Below are positions 1 to 7,690 of a stretch of DNA of 63,770 bases, piece after piece. Numbering within the stretch: position 1 is the stretch's first letter; each line of letters opens with the position of its first letter. The DNA comes from Gammaproteobacteria bacterium (GTDB taxonomy: Bacteria > Pseudomonadota > Gammaproteobacteria > VBWC01), in NCBI GenBank assembly GCA_006218035.1, contig VBWC01000009.1:1-63770 (forward strand), written 5' to 3'. The position numbers and the translations under genes are program-made. The notes under the pieces were generated by a model. It did no database searches. It saw only the letters and a program-made list of their open reading frames with translations, and was not told the DNA's origin.

Positions 1-54
1 GACACCGACTACGGCAGTGGCAACATCGCCCTGCAGGCGGCGACGCTGAAATAA
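1..54 (+). CDS. C-terminal end of an unidentified protein (partial)
   Basis: The window opens in a reading frame that codes 17 residues, including YGSGNIALQAATLK, and then stops at TAA. The residue mix is ordinary for a protein end, so this is probably the last piece of a gene that begins before the window. Tails with NIALQ-like sequence occur in some secreted beta-sandwich hydrolase-like families, but 17 residues are too few to assign one. The 180 bases that follow hold no other gene. Confidence 0.35.
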   Translation, partial: DTDYGSGNIALQAATLK

Positions 55-236
55 ACCGGCCAACCGACAGTCGCTCGTGCACACGGGTGCGGGACCACCA
101 TAGAACCGGTGCTCCGACCCCGCGCCGTGGTAACCCCGGCCATGCCGTCTGTCACTGACGCAGTGCGAATCCATGCCGCGATTGCCCCGGCATGATATTC
201 ATGACGCAGAGCAATACGCGTATCATCAGATCCACA

Positions 237-713
237 ATGGACCATGAAACCGCTGCTTCGATACGACAACTGATTCAACAGCAACGCTGGGCCGCGCTCG
301 CAACACTTGATGCCAACGGGCCGCTCGCGTCGATGGCCTGTTACGCTGTTGAGCCCGCGTCGGGCGGGTTGGCGTTGCACCTGAGTCAGCTTGCGCAACA
401 CACCCGGAACATGCTGGAAGACCCCCGCGTTTCGTTGATCATCAGTGAGCCGGATGACGGGCGTGAGGACCCGCAGACGCTGGCGCGGCTGAGTATTCAG
501 GGGCGTGTGGTGGCGCTTGAACGTGATACTGACGATTACAACCGGGCTGGGCAGATCTATCAGGCGAGGTTTCCGGCCTCGGCCCAGCGCTTCGGGTTTG
601 CGGACTTCGTGCTGTTCCGGTTGACGCCGCACGAGGTGCGCATCGTCGGTGGCTTTGCCAGGGCTTATACGTTGTCCAGCGACGAGTTCAGGCAGTTATT
701 GCAGGAAGGCTAG
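237..713 (+). CDS. Pyridoxamine 5'-phosphate oxidase-like FMN-binding protein (HugZ/PPOX split-barrel type)
   Basis: A 158-residue protein resembling the FMN-binding split barrel of the PPOX/HugZ families. It has an early QQRWAALATLD strand followed by GPLASMACYAV, the usual opening of the flavin barrel. The later LSIQGRVVAL strand and FADFVLFRLTPHEVRIVGGFARA match the family's C-terminal half, where HugZ-type enzymes read GGFGRA. Such proteins bind flavin in the cytoplasm and act on heme, pyridoxal or F420-type substrates; the substrate here is unknown. An in-frame ATG 45 bases upstream exists, but the ATG at 237 fits the start of the fold. No strong Shine-Dalgarno is visible at either. It is not clearly in an operon: a pseudogene follows. 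Confidence 0.75.
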   Translation: MDHETAASIRQLIQQQRWAALATLDANGPLASMACYAVEPASGGLALHLSQLAQHTRNMLEDPRVSLIISEPDDGREDPQTLARLSIQGRVVALERDTDDYNRAGQIYQARFPASAQRFGFADFVLFRLTPHEVRIVGGFARAYTLSSDEFRQLLQEG

Positions 714-732
714 CCGCGGTATCGGGTAGCAT

Positions 733-1097
733 CACCCTCGTCGTCCCAACACGAAATCCCCCATTGTCTGCGCGCAGGCGGTGGCGTTGATCCCGGGCAC
801 GTCGCGTTCCGGTATCACGATGACGGCCGGGCTGATGCTCGGGCGGACGCGGGAAGGCGCGGCGCGCTTTTCCTTTTTGCTATCGATCCCCGTGATCGTG
901 CTGGCGGGCGGACTGTGCCCGGCAACCCCGGGGCGGTGGATTGGCTTGCCATGGGCCCGGGCGTGCTTATCGCTGGCGTCAGCGCCTATATATGTATACA
1001 TTATTTCCTGAAGTTGCTGGACCGTATCGGCATGACGCCATTCGTGATCGACAGGATGTTGCCCGGTACCCTGCGGTTGTACTTCGCCTACAACTAA
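733..1097 (+). pseudogene. uppP: Remnant of undecaprenyl-diphosphatase uppP (3' half, frameshifted)
   Basis: From about 766 one frame reads [20 protein letters not shown] and onward to the [14 protein letters not shown] strand, the conserved catalytic PGTSRSG region of UppP/BacA. Near 905-915 the homology jumps to another frame, which continues [20 protein letters not shown] and then the [23 protein letters not shown] end of the family. The N-terminal ~60% of the usual ~265-residue protein is absent, and an in-frame stop lies at 727-729. UppP recycles undecaprenyl pyrophosphate for peptidoglycan synthesis, so a working copy should exist elsewhere. The call rests on recognising the motif across two frames. 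Confidence 0.85.
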
Positions 1098-1154
1098 CTT
1101 GGGTGTAACAGCCCGCCAGCGCAGTTTGTCTGGTCCATAACGGGAGGGTGCCGC

Positions 1155-1493
1155 ATGCTGCTTAAAGATCAGACGTTCGAAAGCCAGGATGTTCATCTGG
1201 ATTTTATGGAATACCAGCGTTGCACATTCAACAACTGCAAGGTTCTGTATAGCGGGTACGGGCCGGTCCGGCTCGGCGAAAATACCTTTAACAGCTGCCA
1301 GTTTTATTTTGTCGACGGCGCGCGCCATACCATGGAATTTTTATCGGATCTGTATCACGGCCTCGGCGACACCGGGCGTGACTTGATCGAGGATGCGTTC
1401 GACAATATCCGGTCGGGCCGGATGACGCCGGAGCTGATCAAGGAAGAACCTTCGCCCGGGACGCATGACGAGGGTTCGCCGCTGCTGCAGTAG
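1155..1493 (+). CDS. Hypothetical protein, 112 residues
   Basis: A complete small ORF with a good ribosome-binding site (GGGAGGG at 1141-1147) ahead of ATG. The first 60 residues are rich in aromatic, Cys and Asn residues and alternate in a beta-helix-like manner (CTFNNCKVLYSGYGP, then NTFNSCQFYFVDGA), reminiscent of pentapeptide-like or right-handed beta structure. The C-terminal half is acidic and helical (DLYHGLGDTGRDLIEDAFDNI) and ends in a charged tail. No signal peptide or membrane segment is visible. I do not recognise a named family. It stands alone between the uppP remnant and the convergent FG-GAP lipoprotein gene. Confidence 0.65.
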   Translation: MLLKDQTFESQDVHLDFMEYQRCTFNNCKVLYSGYGPVRLGENTFNSCQFYFVDGARHTMEFLSDLYHGLGDTGRDLIEDAFDNIRSGRMTPELIKEEPSPGTHDEGSPLLQ

Positions 1494-1559
1494 CCGGTGG
1501 TATCGCGATGGCGAGGAGGCGATACGGGCCCCCACTATTCGCGACACGATCAATCACGA

Positions 1560-2987
1560 TCAATAGAGATAGGCCGCCCCGGCGCTTGCCGCAGAATTGT
1601 CGTTTTGATTGCCACCGGTTCCGGTAGCAGCACTGTCTTCCCCGTAGGCGCCAACCGCCAGCGTATTGCCGTCGCTGTTCAGGGCGGCGACGACGCCAAA
1701 CGTGTCGTCGGCCGCGCTGTTGGGCGCCTTGATGTAGCTCGTCTGTGACCAGGTGCCAGCGGTGCGGGTGTACAGATACACCGCGCCCGAACCATTGGCG
1801 CTGTTGTTGGTCTCGTCACCGCCGACACCGGTCGCGGCGCTGTCTTCGGCGGCGGCGCCGACGGCGAGCATGTTGCCGTTATCACTCAGCGATACCGCGG
1901 TGCCGAAGGCATCGGACGCGCCGGTGTTGGATGCCTTGATATAGGCCTGCTGTGCCCATGTAATTCCTGTGCGCACAAACACATAAACGGCGCCGGCATC
2001 GGCAGCTGCAGCATTGGATTGATCAGCAGCAGCGCCGGTCCCGTTACTGTCTTCGCCGGTTGCTGCTACCGCCAGCGTGTTGCCGTCACTACTCAGCGAT
2101 ACCGATGAGCCGAAGGCATCTGAAGCATCGGTGTTGGACGCCTTGATATAAGCCTGCTGTGCCCAGGCGCTGCCGGTGCGTACAAACACGTAAACCGCGC
2201 CGGCGCCGCTCGCCGAATCGTCAGTGCCAGCTTCGTTGATGCCAGAATCAGAACTGGCTTCCAAGATAGCGCCGACCGCGAGCGTGTCGCCGTCGTCACT
2301 CAATGCGATGGCGAAGCCGAACTGGTCCGACGCCCCGGTATTGGAGGCCTTGACGTAGGCCTCTTTCGCCCAGCTTGTTCCCGACCGTCTGAAGACATAG
2401 ACCGCGCCGGCGCTGGTCGCGGTATTGATTCCCGACTCGCCATCGACGCCGATCGACGCGCTGTCTTCGAACCGCGCGCCGGCGGCCAGCGTGTTGCCGT
2501 CGGCGCTTAACGCGACGGTTTCGCCGAGCGCGTCACCCCCATCTTGATTCAACACCTTGACATAGGCCTGCTGCGACCACGTGACGCCGGAGCGGGTGAA
2601 CACATAAACGGCGCCGGCGCCGCTCGCCGCGTTATTGTTCTGTTCGCCGTTGATGGTGGTCGCGTCGCTGTCTTCGGACGGGCTGCCAACGGCGAGCGTA
2701 TTACCGTTGGCGCTTAACGCCACCGCGGAGCCGAACGTATCAAAGCTGGCCGCTACCGGTGGCTTGATATAGGCCTGCAATGCCCAGGCGCCCGCAGCAT
2801 GGACATAGACATAGACCGCGCCGGTGAGTGGCGCAGAATTATCTGTTGCAGTCCCGTTGATGCCGATGGCATTGCTGTCTTCCAGCGGCGCACCGACTGC
2901 CACTGTGTTGCCGTCGCCGCTGACGGCGACAGCGCGGCCGAAAGAGTCCGAAGGGTCAGCGACCGAGGCCTTTAGATAGCCGATCGC
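1560..2987 (-). repeat. Seven tandem ~207-bp coding repeats (FG-GAP blades)
   Basis: The 3' part of the lipoprotein gene is made of seven in-frame repeat units of about 207 bp, each beginning near an AYIKAS-coding segment and ending near GAVYVF. Units 4 to 6 are nearly identical in places at the protein level (YIKASNT.ASD.FG), which points to recent duplication or recombination. The units are coding and much too long and divergent for a CRISPR array. Confidence 0.85.
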
Positions 2988-3365
2988 GCTTGAAGCGCCG
3001 CCGCCAGCGGTGACTTCCGCCGACCCGGTACAGCCGGCTGCGTTGCAGGCCTCGACGAGATAACGGGCATTGGCCCAGTCGTAGCGGTGGACGGGGATCT
3101 CGACGGTATAGGAGGTTCCGGTGACGTCGGCGCCGAGCTGGGTGAAACCGGTGATGCCCGCCGGGTTGGCGTAGACCTTGTAACTGCTGGCACCGCTGAC
3201 CGCGGTCCAGGACAATATCAGCTGTTTAACGCCGATGCTGCTGGTGACGGTCGGTGCGGACGGCGCAACGGTCGGCGCCGCATCGCCGCCGCCGCCGCAG
3301 GAAGCGATAGCGAAGCTTGCCAGCACGCCATAAAGAAACCGCGAAACTGTTTTCAAGCAGTTCAT
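1560..3365 (-). CDS. FG-GAP repeat lipoprotein with an FN3 domain and a seven-blade propeller
   Basis: A 601-residue envelope protein. The start is the ATG read from 3365, because it opens a lipoprotein signal (MNCLKTVSRFLYGVLA) ending in the lipobox AIASC with Cys at ~23, followed by a Gly-rich linker. Residues ~35-115 look like a fibronectin type III domain (LSWTAVSGASSYKVYA). From ~128 to the end there are seven repeats of about 69 residues, each with FG..VALS.DGNTLAVGA.ED and GAVYVF. This is the FG-GAP/integrin-alpha propeller pattern with calcium-loop-like D.N.D segments. Seven blades make one closed propeller, so the abrupt GAAYLY end is probably natural. It is likely surface-exposed and adhesive, with no enzymatic motif. 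Confidence 0.85.
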   Translation of the reverse strand: MNCLKTVSRFLYGVLASFAIASCGGGGDAAPTVAPSAPTVTSSIGVKQLILSWTAVSGASSYKVYANPAGITGFTQLGADVTGTSYTVEIPVHRYDWANARYLVEACNAAGCTGSAEVTAGGGASSAIGYLKASVADPSDSFGRAVAVSGDGNTVAVGAPLEDSNAIGINGTATDNSAPLTGAVYVYVHAAGAWALQAYIKPPVAASFDTFGSAVALSANGNTLAVGSPSEDSDATTINGEQNNNAASGAGAVYVFTRSGVTWSQQAYVKVLNQDGGDALGETVALSADGNTLAAGARFEDSASIGVDGESGINTATSAGAVYVFRRSGTSWAKEAYVKASNTGASDQFGFAIALSDDGDTLAVGAILEASSDSGINEAGTDDSASGAGAVYVFVRTGSAWAQQAYIKASNTDASDAFGSSVSLSSDGNTLAVAATGEDSNGTGAAADQSNAAAADAGAVYVFVRTGITWAQQAYIKASNTGASDAFGTAVSLSDNGNMLAVGAAAEDSAATGVGGDETNNSANGSGAVYLYTRTAGTWSQTSYIKAPNSAADDTFGVVAALNSDGNTLAVGAYGEDSAATGTGGNQNDNSAASAGAAYLY

Positions 3366-3434
3366 CTCCGTAATCCCTGAAGGTCCGGCATCCGTGGCCG
3401 GCGGCAGGCGCCGGTTGGCGCCAGACATTTGAAA

Positions 3435-3796
3435 TGGTGGAGGCGGCGGGAATCGAACCCGCGTCCGCAAGCTCTCCGCCTTTGGCTCTACATGCTTGTC
3501 CGCGTCTATTAATTTAACCGGCTGCTACCCGACGGGCAGGGAAGACAGACGGCGAGTCCGGTAACGTTTTAACGAGTCCGCCCCGGACGGGCTTCATCGC
3601 GATCTTGTGAGTGTCGACGCCTGGATCTGAACGCACAAGCACGGCTCCAGTCAGACGGCACCCTACCGGGTATTAAGCGGCGAGTGCGTAGTTGTCTTCG
3701 TTGGCAACTATGTTTTTGCAGCTGGATTAACGAGGTCGTCTGCGCCTCGGCATGCACCTCAGGTTTCGCAACCCACGTCGAAGCCAGGTCGCCCCC
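3435..3796 (-). ncRNA. ssrA: Transfer-messenger RNA (tmRNA)
   Basis: Read on the minus strand, the RNA begins GGGGGCGACCTGGCTTCGAC and ends in the T-arm GGTTCGATTCCCGCC-type sequence and CGCCTCCACCA. The first seven bases pair with the last seven before the discriminator A and CCA, giving a closed acceptor stem (one G-U). A resume frame at complement(3673..3705) codes the tag ANEDNYALAA followed by TAA. Length is 362 nt, normal for the family. tmRNA with SmpB frees ribosomes stalled on broken messages and marks the product for proteolysis; smpB lies 1.8 kb away on the same strand. The tag is a D/E-swapped form of the common ANDENYALAA. Confidence 0.97.
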
Positions 3797-3813
3797 TAAG
3801 TAGTGACCGGGGC

Positions 3814-3819
3814 ATTATA
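3814..3819 (-). promoter_or_regulatory. ssrA promoter -10 element
   Basis: The minus strand carries an exact TATAAT 18-23 bases before the mature 5' end of tmRNA. No good TTGACA-like -35 was found at 16-18 bp. This leaves room for a short 5' leader of about 10 nt to be trimmed by RNase P, as in other tmRNAs. Confidence 0.6.
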
Positions 3820-3887
3820 CGGGATGACGGAGTTCGGTAACAGGCGGAAATCGCCCCGGCAGCGGGGTAAGGCCGGATTTCGGGTAC

Positions 3888-3925
3888 GAAAAAACGGTGC
3901 AGTGGCGGTTACTCCACTGCACCGT
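3888..3925 (-). terminator. Intrinsic terminator of the OmpA-like lipoprotein gene
   Basis: On the minus strand a perfect 12-bp stem (arms 3914-3925 and 3894-3905, 8-nt loop) is followed by six U residues. It starts 17 bases after the stop codon of the OmpA-family gene, so it ends that transcript and separates it from ssrA. Confidence 0.9.
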
Positions 3926-3941
3926 GATGGTTGCAGGATGA

Positions 3942-5417
3942 CTACTGCGCGGGTTTATTGATGATCATGACGTCAATACGCCGGTTCTGGGCGCGGCCTT
4001 CCGGCGTTGCGTTGGACGCGATCGGCTTGTCAGACCCGACGCCCTCGGCCTGGATGCGATCCGCCGGGTAACCGCCGACATCCGACAGAAAACGCGCGAC
4101 ACTGTCGGCACGCTGTGCTGACAGCTTCTTGTTGGTTTCGGCGCCACCGGTGGCATCGGTATGGCCGACGATCTGCACCACCGGGTGGTCAAATGTCTGG
4201 ATGCTCTTGATGATCTTGTTCATCAACGCGAAGCTGTGCGGTTCGATTTCGCTTGAGCCGGTCGGAAACTTCACGCCGCGCACCGAGATCACCACGTTAT
4301 CCTTCTGACGGAATACATCCGCTTCGTCGGCACTATACATCTGCTGGATGTTGCTGAACTTGCGTTCATGGTCCTGCTGGGACGCCGTCAGCTGCGCGTG
4401 TTCGCCCGCCGCCTCCTGCTTCAACATGGAAATTTCTTCTACGTGCTTTTTGCTCAGCGCAGCCGTGGCAGCATCCGCATCGGCGAGGCGCTGGGCGGCG
4501 CTTGCCAGTTGTCTGCGGTCATCGATCAACGCGTTGATATCCTTTTTCACACCCTGAATCGTCGCCTTGTTCGGTTCGTTGAACTGAAGTTTTTTATCCA
4601 GCGGGGCGGTACTCTCGGCCAGTTGTTCCTGGTACCACAGCACGATGTCTTCCGACTCGAAGTCGCGGCGATCGAAATCCTTGATAAGCTCGGCGATGTT
4701 ACTGCTGCGATCCGCCACCACGACGGCGCGTTGTGCGGCGGCCTCAGCCTTGTCGCGATCCGCGCGATTCGCCTCCAGCAGAGCGGTTGCCAGCGTGAGC
4801 GATTCCTGCGCGGCGTTGAACGTCTTCGGCGCCAGCTTGTGCGCGTCGTTCTTGCGTGCGTGCAGCACGGCAAGCTCCGCGCGCTGTACCGTACCTTGCT
4901 TCAGCGTGCGGAGTTCGAGATCGGAAAACGCCTGCCTTAATTCCGGGCGGATCTGCTTTGCCTTCTCGACTTTACTGCGTTCGATCAGATTGGCCGTTTC
5001 GCTGAGCTTTTTGTCGAGCTCGGCGGTATCTTTGGGAAACACGTCACGTGCGCCGGCATCAATGGCTTTGCTGCGTGCCTGCACCACTTCGGATAGAATT
5101 TCACGGCTGTTATCCGCGTCCCTGTTCGCCTGGTCGATCGCGGCGAGGCCGATGTTCGTGGCCTTGTCAACGGCCGGCTTCTGACTGCGTTTGCCTGCGC
5201 CAGAGGCGGTATTCAATTGCTGTTCCGCAGCGGCGAATCCATCCGGCGCGTAGATATCGACATTATTCTGCCGCGCGGTCGCGACCGCCTGTTCGAGGCT
5301 GGTGATTGCCGGGTACTGTTGCTGCATTTCCTGCTGGGTCAGTTGTTTTGTCCCGGCACAACCAACTACGGTCGAGCCGAGAATCGCAGCAAGAATAACG
5401 TTATTAATTGCTTTAAT
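3942..5417 (-). CDS. OmpA-family lipoprotein with DUF4398-like N-terminus
   Basis: A 491-residue outer-membrane lipoprotein. A signal sequence (KAINNVILAAILGSTVVGC) ends in lipobox VVGC. Then comes a long, Ala-rich coiled-coil region with DUF4398-like character (residues ~40-370). The C-terminal OmpA peptidoglycan-binding domain (~375-490) has VQIVGHTDATGG, the LSAQRADSVARFL helix and AQNRRIDVMI, including the Asp and Arg that grip diaminopimelate. The chosen start is ATT at 5417: AAGGAG lies exactly 6 bases upstream and the signal peptide starts there. The alternative ATGs (to 5501) add a charged, non-signal stretch and lack a Shine-Dalgarno. The protein probably tethers the outer membrane to the cell wall. 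Confidence 0.85.
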   Translation of the reverse strand: MKAINNVILAAILGSTVVGCAGTKQLTQQEMQQQYPAITSLEQAVATARQNNVDIYAPDGFAAAEQQLNTASGAGKRSQKPAVDKATNIGLAAIDQANRDADNSREILSEVVQARSKAIDAGARDVFPKDTAELDKKLSETANLIERSKVEKAKQIRPELRQAFSDLELRTLKQGTVQRAELAVLHARKNDAHKLAPKTFNAAQESLTLATALLEANRADRDKAEAAAQRAVVVADRSSNIAELIKDFDRRDFESEDIVLWYQEQLAESTAPLDKKLQFNEPNKATIQGVKKDINALIDDRRQLASAAQRLADADAATAALSKKHVEEISMLKQEAAGEHAQLTASQQDHERKFSNIQQMYSADEADVFRQKDNVVISVRGVKFPTGSSEIEPHSFALMNKIIKSIQTFDHPVVQIVGHTDATGGAETNKKLSAQRADSVARFLSDVGGYPADRIQAEGVGSDKPIASNATPEGRAQNRRIDVMIINKPAQ

Positions 5418-5457
5418 GGGAGTCTCCTTGTTGCCTTCAGACAGAAAATTCCTTCGT

Positions 5458-5577
5458 CTACCGTCTTTCACCATGCGGGGACCGGTCAACATGGCGTACA
5501 CGTCCCGTATGCAGACATGACAATAGACGCAAGATATCGCGTTTAATCACCCGGCAGGTCGGTACGGTATCGCACAT
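5458..5577 (-). CDS. Possible 39-residue small ORF between smpB and the OmpA-like gene
   Basis: An ATG read from 5577 on the minus strand has a perfect GGAGG six bases upstream and opens 39 codons beginning MCDTVPTCRVIKRDILRLLS, ending at TAG. It starts 34 bases after the smpB stop and ends about 40 bases before the ATT start of the lipoprotein gene, so all three could share one message. The product is basic, has three Cys and resembles nothing I know. It may be a small protein, a leader whose translation affects the next gene, or chance. Confidence 0.3.
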   Translation of the reverse strand: MCDTVPTCRVIKRDILRLLSCLHTGRVRHVDRSPHGERR

Positions 5578-5611
5578 ATTGTTCCTCCGACTTCGGGAAA
5601 CGCAAGCGGGA

Positions 5612-6091
5612 TCAGTGCTGCTTCAGCAGGCGTTGTTTGTCGCGCTGCCAGTCGCGCTCTTTCAGTACCGCGCGCTTGTCGTGCTTTTGTTTGCCTTTAG
5701 CGAGGCCGATTTCCAGTTTCGCACGGCCGCTTTTCCAGTACATGGCGAGCGGCACCAGCGTGTAGCCGCGACGTTCGACAGCGCCGATCAGCTTGTGAAG
5801 TTCTGCGCCATGCAGCAGCAGCTTGCGCGTGCGGATCGGGTCGGGGTTGATGTGGGTCGACGCCGTCGTCAGCGGCGAGATGTGCGCGCCGAGCAACCAT
5901 GCCTCGCCGTTCTTGATCACGACGTAACTTTCCTTCAGTTGCACGTGGCCTTCGCGCAGACTTTTGACCTCCCAGCCTTCGAGCACCAGGCCCGCTTCGT
6001 AGCGTTCCTCGATAAAGTAGTCGTGGCGAGCTGTTTTGTTTAGCGCGATAGTGCTTGTGCCTGTGGTGGATTTCGCTGCGGATTTTGACAT
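5612..6091 (-). CDS. smpB: SsrA-binding protein SmpB
   Basis: A 159-residue cytoplasmic protein that binds tmRNA and mimics the codon-anticodon part of tRNA in the stalled ribosome. The diagnostic stretches are present: [29 protein letters not shown], the AYVVIK-like [26 protein letters not shown] and the basic [16 protein letters not shown] tail. Length is normal. There is no Shine-Dalgarno; instead an extended -10 sits so that transcription would begin on the A of the ATG. In enterics smpB is also next to ratA-rnfH; here a sodium symporter gene lies between them. Confidence 0.97.
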   Translation of the reverse strand: MSKSAAKSTTGTSTIALNKTARHDYFIEERYEAGLVLEGWEVKSLREGHVQLKESYVVIKNGEAWLLGAHISPLTTASTHINPDPIRTRKLLLHGAELHKLIGAVERRGYTLVPLAMYWKSGRAKLEIGLAKGKQKHDKRAVLKERDWQRDKQRLLKQH

Positions 6092-6097
6092 CGGCGG

Positions 6098-6106
6098 ATT
6101 ATAGCA
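6098..6106 (-). promoter_or_regulatory. Extended -10 promoter of smpB (leaderless)
   Basis: The minus strand reads TGCTATAAT, a perfect extended -10, followed by exactly six bases (CCGCCG) and the smpB ATG. With the usual six-base discriminator the first transcribed base is the A of the start codon. No convincing -35 is seen, which extended -10 promoters can dispense with. Confidence 0.6.
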
Positions 6107-6217
6107 AGGCAGACGGCCAGAACTCTAAAGGCAGTTTCATTTGGTCGATCGGCGCGCGCTACCGTGACGTGTATCCCGGAGTGGCGCCGGTAGCCACATG
6201 CCGCGGTTGTGTAACGC

Positions 6218-6239
6218 GGCGATTTCGCGGAAAATCGCC
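6218..6239 (+). repeat. Hairpin in the leader of the sodium symporter gene
   Basis: GGCGATTT and AAATCGCC form an 8-bp perfect inverted repeat around a 6-base loop, 55 bases ahead of the symporter ATG. No U-tract follows, so it is not an obvious terminator. A weaker GTGGC/GCCAC pair lies just upstream (6181-6197). No known riboswitch was recognised. Confidence 0.4.
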
Positions 6240-6294
6240 CGAGAAGCAAGAAGAATCAGGGATTAGCGTACCCCGCACGAGGCGAGGAACAGGC

Positions 6295-7674
6295 ATGGCG
6301 CAACAACGTAACAGCATCCACGGCGAGTGGTCGTCGCGCTGGGCGTTTATTCTCGCCGCGACAGGCTCCGCAGTGGGGCTGGGCAATATCTGGAAGTTTC
6401 CCTATATCACCGGTGCGAACGGCGGCGGGGCGTTCGTGATCGTGTACCTGTTATGCATAGTCGCGATTGGTATTCCGATCATGATCGCGGAGATCATGAT
6501 CGGGCGGCGGGGCCGGCGCAACCCGATTCATACCCTGCAGTTGCTCGCCGAGGAAGCCGGAGCGCATCCACGCTGGCGATACCTCGGCGGCATGGGAGTG
6601 CTGGCGGGGTTTCTGATTCTTTCCTACTACAGTGTTATCGGCGGGTGGGTGCTGGCGTATGTATTTCGTACGGCGTCCGGGGTGTTTGACGAGGCGACGG
6701 CGGAAGGCGTCGCGACGGTGTTCCAGTCGTTTGTCGGCCAGCCGATGGCGCAGATGGTCTGGCATACGATCTTCATGATCATGACGATGGTGGTGGTGTC
6801 GCGCGGCGTGCAAAGCGGGCTGGAAAAGGCCGCCCGGTTTCTGATGCCTGGCCTGTTTGTGTTGTTATTCGTTCTGGTAGGTTACGCGATGACGACGGAC
6901 TCCTTCGGCGACGGAGTACGCTACCTGTTCCAGCCCGATTTCGCTGCGCTGACGGCGAAGGGTGTGCTGATAGCGATGGGCCATGCCTTTTTCACGCTGA
7001 GTCTCGGCATGGGTGCGATCATGATCTACGGGTCATATCTGTCGCATAACGAGTCCATCGTGCGTACGACGCTGACGATCGTCGCCGCCGACACCGCTGT
7101 CTCGTTACTGGCCGGCCTGGCGATTTTCCCGATCGTATTCGCGAACAATCTCGAGCCGGGCGCCGGTCCGGGCCTGATTTTCCAGACGCTGCCGCTGGCG
7201 TTCGGCCATATGCCGGCCGGGACGTTCTTCGGTGTGCTGTTTTTTATTATGGTGGTGTTCGCGGCCTGGACCTCGTCGATCTCCCTGATAGAGCCGGCGA
7301 TCACCTGGATGGTGGAGCGGCACAGCCTGACGCGTCCCGCGGCCTGTGTCATCAGCGGTGTGCTCACGTGGGCGCTGGGCATCGGCACGGTGCTGTCGTT
7401 CAATGATTGGTCCGATGTCCGGCTTTTTGGCAAGACATTTTTTGATCTTCTCGATTTTCTTACCGCCAGTATCATGTTGCCGCTCGGCGGATTGTGTATC
7501 GCGATATTTGCGGCATGGGTCATGTTGCGCGAAACGACACTGCAGGAACTGGCGATAGGTGACGGCACCGGATACCGCATCTGGCGGTTTCTGATCCGCT
7601 ACGTCACTCCTTTGGCCGTGATCGTTGTCTTTGCGAGCGGGATTCTGAACGCCATCGGCGTTGTCACCCTGTAA
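6295..7674 (+). CDS. Sodium-dependent transporter, neurotransmitter:sodium symporter (SNF) family
   Basis: A 459-residue inner-membrane protein with about eleven to twelve hydrophobic segments. Near the N-terminus WAFILAATGSAVGLGNIWKFP and GANGGGAFVIVY are the sodium- and substrate-site signature of the LeuT-fold SNF/NSS family. The later FFTLSLGMGAIMIYGSYL and TSSISLIEPAITW also fit bacterial members. These import amino acids or similar solutes with sodium; the substrate cannot be read from sequence. The start is the ATG at 6295 with GAGGAA upstream and the family-typical short N-terminus, not the 80-codon upstream extension. The ratA start codon lies 16 bases after its stop. Confidence 0.93.
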   Translation: MAQQRNSIHGEWSSRWAFILAATGSAVGLGNIWKFPYITGANGGGAFVIVYLLCIVAIGIPIMIAEIMIGRRGRRNPIHTLQLLAEEAGAHPRWRYLGGMGVLAGFLILSYYSVIGGWVLAYVFRTASGVFDEATAEGVATVFQSFVGQPMAQMVWHTIFMIMTMVVVSRGVQSGLEKAARFLMPGLFVLLFVLVGYAMTTDSFGDGVRYLFQPDFAALTAKGVLIAMGHAFFTLSLGMGAIMIYGSYLSHNESIVRTTLTIVAADTAVSLLAGLAIFPIVFANNLEPGAGPGLIFQTLPLAFGHMPAGTFFGVLFFIMVVFAAWTSSISLIEPAITWMVERHSLTRPAACVISGVLTWALGIGTVLSFNDWSDVRLFGKTFFDLLDFLTASIMLPLGGLCIAIFAAWVMLRETTLQELAIGDGTGYRIWRFLIRYVTPLAVIVVFASGILNAIGVVTL

Positions 7675-7690
7675 TACGGAAGCGAGATTT

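Noticed and set aside
1560..2987. Regular repeats suggesting a CRISPR array
   Set aside because: Units are ~207 bp, coding and divergent; they are FG-GAP blades. No 24-47 bp direct repeats with unique spacers occur anywhere in the window.
6055..6294. 80-residue N-terminal extension of the sodium symporter
   Set aside because: The extension overlaps smpB and its promoter, is not family-like, and a ribosome site precedes the ATG at 6295.
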